NCBI RefSeq assembly: GCF_000955975.1
Contig: NZ_JYJF01000077.1
Span: 1 to 35,512 of the forward strand
Reading direction: 5' to 3'
DNA length: 35,512 bases
DNA from: Saccharothrix sp. ST-888
Lineage (GTDB): Bacteria; Actinomycetota; Actinomycetes; Streptomycetales; Streptomycetaceae
Part shown: piece after piece, positions 1 through 6,630 of the stretch
Position numbering within the stretch: position 1 is the stretch's first letter
Layout of the letters: each line of letters opens with the position of its first letter
Notes under the pieces: generated by a model
Told to the model about the DNA's origin: nothing
What the model saw: the letters and a program-made list of their open reading frames with translations, nothing else
Database searches by the model: none
Program-made: the position numbers and the translations under genes

Positions 1-492
1 CCGGGAGACCGGGAGGGGGCTTTCCGCATTTCCGGACCATTTCCGCTCCTCGTAGCCCGGCCGGCCCGACCGCTGTCCTCGTCCGGGCCGCCCTGGCAGG
101 GCTTCGGCGTAGTCGGATGGTGTCCGGTTCATGACGGTCTGTCGGGTGGGAAGCCTTGGGAGTAAGACAGTGTCGGACAGCCCCGGATCCCGAACTGGAG
201 AAGAGGCACCACCCGTCATGAACGGGGACGTGCATCTGCTGGATCCGCTGGCCCCGACTTTACGTCGTGATCGAAGGCGTCCGGTACGAGGTCAACCGGC
301 CGTAGCCGACAGTCCGGTCAGCGCGCTGTCCCGCGCCTGGTGCGCTGGCTGTGGGGGCCGAGTACATGCACCCCTGCCGGCGCGTCACGGTGCAGAACCG
401 TGCTGTAGGACGTGCGGGGTTCGCTGGCTGTGTGAGATGTCTCTCTCCCGTCGTCGTGGCGCTGGTGGCCTGGGGAGGTTGACCATGTAGGG
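1..492. other. No supportable gene upstream of the methyltransferase
   Basis: This stretch contains open frames on both strands, but none has a recognisable domain or a convincing ribosome binding site. A plus-strand frame from 131 to 490 has a low-complexity Arg/Gly composition typical of a chance frame in GC-rich DNA. The left edge could hold the end of a gene lying outside the window, but nothing identifiable is visible. Confidence 0.5.
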
Positions 493-1386
493 ATGACCTC
501 CTCGCCCCGCCCGCCGCACGTCGGTGGCCGACCGGATCCGATAGACGGGACTACCGCGCTCGGTGGAGAGTCCGCTCCCGCCCGCGGGTACCTGCTGGAC
601 AACGCGCGCGCCGAGGCGGGCGAGCGATTCGTTTGGCTGGCCGAGCTGTTCGACGGTGTGACGCGCGGGCACTTCGATCGACTGGGGGTCAGGGCTGGCT
701 CGCGCTGCTGGGAAGTGGGGGCCGGTGGCCCCGGTATCCCGGAGGCGCTCGCGGCGGCCGTCGGTCCGACCGGGCATGTGCTGGCCACGGACATCGACCC
801 GTCGTGGCTGAAGACAGGCGACGGGTACGAGGTGCGCCAGCACGACGTCGCCGCTGATCCGCCCCCGGAGCCGGGGACGTTCGATCTGGTGCACGCCCGG
901 CTCGTGCTGGTCCATGTACCCGACCGGGCTCGGGCGTTGGCCACGATGGCGGCAGCGCTACGGCCCGGCGGCTGGCTGCTGGTCGAGGACGCCGATACCG
1001 CTCTGCAGCCACTGGCATGCCTGGACGACAGCGGCCCTGCGCAGCGGCGGGCCAACCGGCTGCGCGACGCGGTCCGGGAGCTGCTGACGCGCCGCGGCGC
1101 GGACCTGCGCTACGGCCGGACACTGCCGCGGGCATTGCGTGAGGCCGGCTTGGTAGATGTCGCCGCGGGGGGCTCTTTCCCGGTCGGGGGGCTGGCCTGC
1201 GACCGGCTGGAGGCGGCGACCATCCGGCACGTGCGCGGCGAGCTGCTCGCGGCCGGCCTGGCCGACGACGCCGAGATCGACGCGCATCTGGCCGCCATCC
1301 ACGCGGGCAAACTCGACCTGACACTCGCGCCGCTGATCTCGGCCTGGGGACGCCGTCCAGCCGAGCACCCGCCGGCACTCGGTTAG
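493..1386 (+). CDS. Class I SAM-dependent methyltransferase
   Basis: This 297-residue protein is predicted to transfer a methyl group from S-adenosylmethionine to an unidentified small molecule in the cytoplasm. The Rossmann fold begins near residue 70. Motif I is seen as CWEVGAGGPG (72-81), followed by an acidic strand end (LATDID) that should contact the SAM ribose. The stretch FDLVHARLVLVHVPD matches the motif IV region of UbiE/Methyltransf_11-type enzymes, and ALRPGGWLLVEDAD matches the usual post-motif strand. The C-terminal third, where substrate specificity normally lies, has no clear match. The first 30 residues look disordered, and GTG or ATG codons further in cannot be excluded as the start. 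It stands alone: an IS110 element follows, and I see no pathway partner nearby. The fold is confident; the substrate is unknown. Confidence 0.85.
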   Translation: MTSSPRPPHVGGRPDPIDGTTALGGESAPARGYLLDNARAEAGERFVWLAELFDGVTRGHFDRLGVRAGSRCWEVGAGGPGIPEALAAAVGPTGHVLATDIDPSWLKTGDGYEVRQHDVAADPPPEPGTFDLVHARLVLVHVPDRARALATMAAALRPGGWLLVEDADTALQPLACLDDSGPAQRRANRLRDAVRELLTRRGADLRYGRTLPRALREAGLVDVAAGGSFPVGGLACDRLEAATIRHVRGELLAAGLADDAEIDAHLAAIHAGKLDLTLAPLISAWGRRPAEHPPALG

Positions 1387-1794
1387 TAGGTGCAGATCCA
1401 GGCGTTGTCCGACCTGCCCACAGCGCTGTTCGTCGAGGGAGGCCAGGCAGCTCGCGCAGGTGCGCGCCGCGTGTCACCGAAGCTGGGGCCAACCCGCGAT
1501 CCCGTCAAGCATCTCCCGACGACAAAACGTCAACCAAGTCCGGAGACCACACACCGACAGACAGGCACGGGCTTCGAAGATCGTGGAGTTCCTTAAGAAT
1601 GTGAGGCGGTCCGGGAGGACCGGGTGTGGCTGATGGCGGTCCTGCCGTTGATGGCTCGTGGAGAATGGCCGCCCGGTCCTTCGGGACGCTCCGACTGCTG
1701 ATTGAGAACTGCGGGCATCGCTGGTTAAGGACCTGTCGGCGGAGTGTTCTTCGGGCCACGGAAGTGCTGGTCAGGGAGGAGCGGAGCGAGCGGG
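1387..1794 (+). other. Non-coding left flank of the IS110-type element
   Basis: No gene is supported here. In the IS110 group the long non-coding end upstream of the transposase encodes the structured bridge RNA that pairs with donor and target DNA. By position, roughly 1550-1790 is where such an RNA would lie. A small hairpin (CGGTCC at 1607-1612 pairing with GGACCG at 1617-1622) is visible. I cannot define the element boundary or the guide loops by eye, so a bridge RNA is only inferred from the family. Confidence 0.3.
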
Positions 1795-2997
1795 TTGACG
1801 ACGGGTGGGGCTCGGATATGGGTCGGCATCGATGCCGGCAAGGGACATCACTGGGCCGTCGCGGTCAACTCCGGCGGTGAGCCGGTGTTCTCCAGGAAGG
1901 TCCTCAACGACGAGAGCGAGATCCTGGCTCTCATCGGAGCGGCCTGCGAGACCGCCGACGAGGTTCGCTGGGCGGTGGACATCTCGGGGCGTGCGTCCTC
2001 GCTGCTGCTGGCCCTGCTGATCGCCCACGGCCAGCAGGTGGTCTACATACCCGGCTGCACTGTGAACCGGATGTCTGGGGCCTACCGCGGCGAGGGCAAG
2101 ACCGACGCCAAGGACGCCCTGGTCATCGCCGACACCGCGCGCATGCGTCGCGACTTCACCCCGATCGAGACCCCCGATGGCCTGGTCTCCACGCTCCAAC
2201 TGCTCACCAGCTACCGGCGCGACATGATCGCCGACCGCGTTCGGCTGATCAACCGGCTGCGCGACCTGCTGGTCGGGGTCTGTCCAGCGCTGGAGCGCGC
2301 CTTCGACTACTCCGCGGCCAAAGGGTCCCGTCGTGATGCTGACCGAGTACCAGACCCCGGCCGCTCTCCGCCGGATCGGCGTCAAGCGGCTGGCCACCTG
2401 GCTGGAACGCCGCAAGGTCCGCGTTGCGGGTGAGGTCGCCGCGAGGGCTGTGGAAGCCGCCCGGTCCCAGCTCACCACGCTACCGGGCGAGAAACGAGCC
2501 GCGAAGCTGGTCGGCGACCTGGCCCACCAGCTCCTGACACTGGACGAGCGGATCAAGGACAACGACCGCGAGATCCGCGAGACCTTCCGCACCGACGACC
2601 GCGCCGAGGTCATCGAGTCCATGCCCGCATGGGCCCGATCCTGGGCGCCGAATTCGTCGCCATCGTCGGTGACCTGTCCGGCTATCGCGACGCGGGCCGA
2701 CTGGCCTCGCATGCCGGCCTCGCGCCGGTGCCGCGCGACTCCGGCCGCAAGACCGGCCATATTCACCGTCCCAAAAGGTACAACCGGCGCCTGCGCTGGT
2801 TGTTCTACATGGCCGCTCAGTCCGCCATGATGCGCCCAGGACCGTCCCGGGACTACTACCTCAAGAAGCGCGCCGAGGGACTGATCCACACCCAAGCAGT
2901 GCTCGCACTCGCCCGCCGCCGAGTTGACGTCCTGTGGGCCATGCTGCGTGACAAGAGACTGTTCACCTCTACCCCGCCAGACACCCAGACGGCTTGA
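1795..2997 (+). pseudogene. IS110-family transposase, two compensating frameshifts
   Basis: All parts of a full-length IS110 transposase (about 400 residues) are present, but in two frames. The N-terminal DEDD/RuvC-like part begins RIWVGIDAGKGHHWA, with the first catalytic Asp in GIDAG. The C-terminal Transposase_20 part includes GPILGAEFVAIVGDL and PVPRDSGRKTG, which contains the family's Ser nucleophile region. The first frame is lost near 2326, where one extra base in the AAAGGGTCCCGTC stretch shifts translation to a stop at 2433. Translation in the next frame restores the expected VVMLTEYQTPAALRR. A missing base near 2632 (MPG-MGP reads CCCGCATG) returns to the first frame until the stop at 2997. 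The start is uncertain: TTG at 1795 fits the family's N-terminus, and GTG at 1744 also lies in frame. The protein is inactive unless the indels are sequencing errors. Confidence 0.85.
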
Positions 2998-3042
2998 CGG
3001 GTCATTGAGATTCGCTACGCCCCATGACCTGCCGGGAAGACC

Positions 3043-3693
3043 GTGCCTGCCGACGCACCATCCCCGATCCCGCCTGCTCTTGACCAACTCCGCGAGCAGC
3101 CCGAACCCCGCCCCGAGGAGATCCCGGGGCTGCTGGAGCGGCTGGCCGAAGTGCCCGACCCACGTGACCCGCGCGGAGCGCGCCACGCCCTGGCCGCCGT
3201 GCTCGCGCTGAGCGCGTGTGCCGTACTGACCGGAGCCACCTCACTGCTGGCGGTCGGCGAGTGGATCGCCGACGCCCCGACCTGCGTGCTCGAACGCCTC
3301 GGTATCCGTTGTGATCCGTTGCTGCCTGGGCGGCTGGTGCCCGCGGAATCGACGGTGCGCCGACTGGTGGCCCGCGTCGACGGCGACGCACTGGATCGAG
3401 CAGTCGGCCGCTGGCTGGCTGACCGCCGCCCGAAGGCGGCCGGCTCCACTGGCCTGCGCGGAGTGTCGGTGGACGGCAAGAGCCTGCGCGGCGCCGCCAA
3501 GGCAACCGGCCGCAAGGTACACCTGCTCGCCGCCGTGGAGCACACCACCGGCCTGGTCCCGGCCCAGATGGACGTCAGTGAGAAGACCAACGAGATCACC
3601 TGCTTCCAGCCCCTGCTGGACACCGTCGCCGACCTGGCCGGAATGGTCATCACCGCCGACGCGATGCACACCCAGCGCGGGCACGCCGCCTTC
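3043..3693 (+). pseudogene. ISAs1-family transposase, 3' end missing
   Basis: A GTG start at 3043 opens a frame with the typical ISAs1 N-terminus: PEEIPGLLERLAEVPDPRD, followed by RHALAAVLALSACAVLTGA. The first catalytic Asp is in VSVDGKSLRG (Asp144) and the second in ITADAMHTQ (Asp206). Homology stops after about 217 residues, just past the second Asp. The last third of the DDE domain, including the catalytic Glu, is therefore missing, and the frame runs on into sequence belonging to the opposite-strand lipoprotein locus. The element was truncated at about 3693. It lies only 45 bp downstream of the broken IS110 transposase, so two dead transposases are stacked here. Confidence 0.85.
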
Positions 3694-3807
3694 CCGCCGA
3701 CCCACGCCGCCCACTCGCCCTACTCGGACTCACATGATCACAAAACGCACATCACGCGACTATGCCGAAGCCCTGGCCGCCCTGGGCACGGCCCGGACGG
3801 GGGCGGC

Positions 3808-5259
3808 TCAGTTGCCGAACCGGATCGAGACGATCTTCTTGTCGAAGCCGATCGTGGAGAGGTCGGCGATGCTGCCGGTCACCACGGCCGAGGTACCGGT
3901 GCAGTCGGGGCCGGTCCAGATCTTGACCGGACCGCCGCTGAGGTCCAGCGAGGAGGCCGAGTTCGCCTGCGAGACGTTCTTGCAGCCGGGGCCCGCGAGT
4001 GCCTCCGAACCGTTGGGTTCGGTGAAGTTGACGCCGCTGTCCAGGGTGACGTTGCCGTTCCCGAGGGCGACGGAGGAGCCGGCCGGGCTCGGGGCGCCGG
4101 TCGAGCCGCCACTCGGCGCGGCGGTCGGCGCGGCCGGACCGCCGGAGGCACCCGGGGAGGCGGTGGAGGCACCGGTGTCGCCGGCCGCGGGGAGGACTTT
4201 TCCGCCGCTCGGGGAGACGGCGAACCAGGTCCCGCCGACGCCCTCGCCGTTGGTCTGGCCGGGCGCGGTGTCCTTGCTGAACCGGTAGACGGGCCAGCCG
4301 CCGATGGTGACCTGGCGGGTGCCGTCGGTACGCGTCACAATGCCGATCTTCGAGGTCGGCACACCGTCGACGAAGATCTTCGAGCCGGGCTGGACCAGGA
4401 CCGGAGGCCATGTCGTGGCGCAGGCGCCGTCGCAGGTGGACTTCGAGGGCTTCGCGGAGTCCTTGTCGAACCGGTAGATGGTGAAGCCTGCGCCGTCGTG
4501 CACGATCGGGTTCAGACCGTTGGCCGAACCCGCGGTCAGCTGCACCCACTTCATCGCGTCCGGGGCGTTGCGAGCTCCGGTGTAGAGGTCGCCGGTGCCC
4601 TGCGGCGCGTTGTTCTGCTTCGCGGTGCCGGTCCGGTAGTCGAGCCCCGTGTCGGAGTCGGTGCCCTGTGGTGACTGGCCCGCCTTGCCGCCGTCCGGCG
4701 TCACGCCGAACCAAGTCCCGCCGACGCCCTGGCCGTTGGTCTGGCCGGGTGCGGTGTCCTTGCTGAACCGGTAGACGGGCCAGCCGCCGACGGTGACCTG
4801 CAGGGTGCCGTCGTCGCGCTTGACGGCACCGACGTCCGACTTCGCCACACCGTCCAGGAAGATCTTCGAGCCGGGCTGGACCAGGACCGGAGGCCAGGTC
4901 GTGGCGCAGGCGCCGTCGCAGGTGGACTTCGAGGGGTTCGCGGAGTCCTTGTCGAAGCGGTAGAGGGTGAAACCCGCGCCGTTGCGGAGGACCGGATTGA
5001 GCGCACCGGCCGCACCGGCGCTGAGCTGCACCCACTTCATCGCGGCCGGGTCGGTGCCGGGCCCGTTGAAGAAGTCGCCGGTGCCGGCCGGGGCGTTGTT
5101 GTCCTTCGCGGTCCCGGGAACGTAGCTGAGCGGTGCGGCCGTCGTCGCGCTCCCGGCGGACCGGGGCTCGGCAGCGGTGCCACCCGAGGAGCAGCCCGTC
5201 AATGCGGCCGTGCCTGCGGCCAAGGCGGCGGTGAGTACCGCAACACGCGTCCTGATCAT
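3808..5259 (-). CDS. Secreted lipoprotein with two Lipoprotein_15-type repeats
   Basis: This 483-residue protein starts MIRTRVAVLTAALAAGTAALTGCSSGG, a lipoprotein signal peptide ending in the lipobox LTGC, so it should be lipidated on Cys and held on the outer face of the membrane. The ATG at 5259 is preceded by a purine-rich GGGGGAC and is preferred to upstream in-frame codons because it places the signal peptide at the N-terminus. Two copies of a roughly 160-residue unit follow, each with TxYRFDKDS, STCDGACATTWPPVLV and GGWPVYRFSKDTAPGQ. These fit the SCO0930-like, COG4315/Lipoprotein_15 family with its Yx(F/W/Y)xxD motif. A Ser/Pro/Gly/Thr-rich linker leads to a C-terminal domain of about 75 residues with two cysteines, ending IVSIRFGN, which looks like a small beta domain. 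The biochemical function of the family is not established. Confidence 0.88.
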   Translation of the reverse strand: MIRTRVAVLTAALAAGTAALTGCSSGGTAAEPRSAGSATTAAPLSYVPGTAKDNNAPAGTGDFFNGPGTDPAAMKWVQLSAGAAGALNPVLRNGAGFTLYRFDKDSANPSKSTCDGACATTWPPVLVQPGSKIFLDGVAKSDVGAVKRDDGTLQVTVGGWPVYRFSKDTAPGQTNGQGVGGTWFGVTPDGGKAGQSPQGTDSDTGLDYRTGTAKQNNAPQGTGDLYTGARNAPDAMKWVQLTAGSANGLNPIVHDGAGFTIYRFDKDSAKPSKSTCDGACATTWPPVLVQPGSKIFVDGVPTSKIGIVTRTDGTRQVTIGGWPVYRFSKDTAPGQTNGEGVGGTWFAVSPSGGKVLPAAGDTGASTASPGASGGPAAPTAAPSGGSTGAPSPAGSSVALGNGNVTLDSGVNFTEPNGSEALAGPGCKNVSQANSASSLDLSGGPVKIWTGPDCTGTSAVVTGSIADLSTIGFDKKIVSIRFGN

Positions 5260-5605
5260 TTCCGTCCCCCAGGTAGGTCTGTCGGCCCGGTTCTCCGTGA
5301 ACCGTGCCGTTCTGACAGCTACACGGATCAGGCCGGCGAAGTGCTCAACCGAAACCCGAAGGAAGTGTGTGAGGTGAGTCACAGGCCCTGGGGGCGGCCT
5401 GTGGGTGTGCGCGCGCCGAACGGCGGTGAACCGCGAGCCGGGCTCGCCCGTAAGGCACCGGGTGCAGGAGCTCTCTGCCGAGGAGGAGCAGCGGAGGGCG
5501 TCCATGAGCAGCCGTATCGTCCCCTGCGGATTGGGGCTCCGCGGCTCATCGACGGCGGAGTGCTGTGTGTCCGGGGCCGGGCTGCCGGGGAGCGGCGGGG
5601 TGGAA
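5260..5605. promoter_or_regulatory. Upstream region of the lipoprotein gene with hairpin
   Basis: No gene is supported. The region separates the uronate-dehydrogenase-like gene from the lipoprotein gene on the same strand. It contains a perfect 8-bp inverted repeat, CACAGGCC at 5380-5387 and GGCCTGTG at 5396-5403, with an 8-nt loop. This could terminate transcription from the upstream gene or serve as an operator. I could not identify convincing -35/-10 boxes. Confidence 0.4.
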
Positions 5606-6370
5606 CTAGAGCTGTGGGCCCGGGTGTTCCGCGAATCCGCCGCCCTGCCAGCGGTCGGTGAGTGGGCCGGGGGCGGGGTGGGCGGCGGCGTCGTCCTGCG
5701 GCCGGTACCCGATGGTGTCCCAGCCGGTGTCCGGCCACCAGCGGGCGGTGTTGGCGGAGATGCCGTACAGCACGGTGTACGGGTCGGCCAGCGGGGCGGT
5801 CGCGGCGGAGTGCAGGAGTGCGGTGGCGTCGCGGGGGCTCAGCCAGGTGTGGCGGTGGCGTGGTTCGGTGGGGTGTTCGCGGAAGGAGCCGATGCGGACC
5901 GCGACGACTTCGAGGCCGTGCTTGTGGGCGTAGAGGTAGCCGAGGTGTTCCCCGGCGAGCTTGCTGACGGCGTAGAAGGTGTCCGGCGCCGGGGCGTCCT
6001 GCGGTGTGAGGCTGCGGTCGACGGGGTGGAAGCCGACGGTGTGGTGGCTGCTCGCCAGGACCACGCGGGTGACGCCGGCTCGGCGGGCGGCTTCGAGGAC
6101 GTGGTAGGTGCCGAGGATGTTGTGCTCGCACAGGTCGGGGAACGGAGCCTCCTGCGGGATACCCGCGAGGTGGACGACGGCCGTTGCGCCCGAGAGGGCG
6201 GAGGTGAGTGCGGCCAGGTCGCGGATGTCCGCCCGGAGGGCCTCGGCGCCGGCCGGGACCGACTCGGGAGCATGCAGGTCGAGGACCCGGACCGGGTGCC
6301 GGTCGGCGGCCAGTGCGTTGACGAGGGCGGTGCCGATGGCGCCTGCGCCGCCGGTGACGACGATGGACAC
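5606..6370 (-). CDS. Uronate dehydrogenase-like NAD-dependent SDR
   Basis: This 254-residue extended-type SDR most resembles uronate dehydrogenase (udh), which oxidises galacturonate or glucuronate with NAD to the aldarolactone. The nucleotide-binding motif VTGGAGAIGTAL lies at the N-terminus. The active site shows ASSHH (Ser107/108) and Tyr133-x3-Lys137 in FYAVSKLAGEH. The block HTWLSPRDATALLHSA and the C-terminal ISANTARWWPDTGWDTIGY with YRPQDDAA closely follow the Udh pattern. The GTG at 6370, preceded by GAGGAAC, places the glycine motif at residue 6; the upstream extension is Arg/Pro-rich and runs into tandem repeats, so it was rejected. No uronate transporter or aldarate catabolic gene is visible, so the physiological substrate stays open. 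Confidence 0.85.
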   Translation of the reverse strand: MSIVVTGGAGAIGTALVNALAADRHPVRVLDLHAPESVPAGAEALRADIRDLAALTSALSGATAVVHLAGIPQEAPFPDLCEHNILGTYHVLEAARRAGVTRVVLASSHHTVGFHPVDRSLTPQDAPAPDTFYAVSKLAGEHLGYLYAHKHGLEVVAVRIGSFREHPTEPRHRHTWLSPRDATALLHSAATAPLADPYTVLYGISANTARWWPDTGWDTIGYRPQDDAAAHPAPGPLTDRWQGGGFAEHPGPQL

Positions 6371-6508
6371 GGGTTCCTCGCTTCCAGCAGTACGGCGGAG
6401 AGCTGTGCGGTTCGGTCGGTCCTGTGAAACCGCCCCGGGCGACTCAGGCAACCTTGGCACCGGACGGGGACGGAGACGATCGCGCGGCCGTTGACCTCGA
6501 CGGTCTTC

Positions 6509-6570
6509 TTGAGGCCGGTTGAGGCCGGTTGAAGCCGATTGAAGCCGGTTGAAGCCGGTTGAAGCCGAGG
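6509..6570. repeat. Six tandem copies of a 10-bp unit
   Basis: From 6511 the sequence repeats a 10-mer: GAGGCCGGTT twice, GAAGCCGATT, GAAGCCGGTT twice, and then a partial GAAGCCGAGG. The array lies directly upstream of the uronate-dehydrogenase-like gene and directly beside a large hairpin terminator. There is no coding frame here. It could be a slippage-prone spacer or a repeated binding site; the sequence does not decide. Confidence 0.85.
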
Positions 6571-6575
6571 AACGA

Positions 6576-6622
6576 GCCGGCCCGTACCCCGCGCGGTGCC
6601 GCAGCGCGGGGTACGGGCCGGC
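6576..6622 (-). terminator. Perfect 19-bp stem-loop terminator
   Basis: The left arm at 6576-6594 and the right arm at 6604-6622 are perfect reverse complements (19 bp) around a 9-nt loop. The hairpin starts 8 bp beyond the stop codon of the acyl-CoA dehydrogenase fusion gene and so closes the leftward biosynthetic operon. There is no U-tract, which is usual for actinobacterial terminators. Confidence 0.8.
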
Positions 6623-6630
6623 CGGGTCGG

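Noticed and set aside
131..490. Plus-strand frame of 119 codons at the left edge
   Set aside because: No ribosome binding site or domain; Cys and Arg residues are scattered without zinc-finger spacing.
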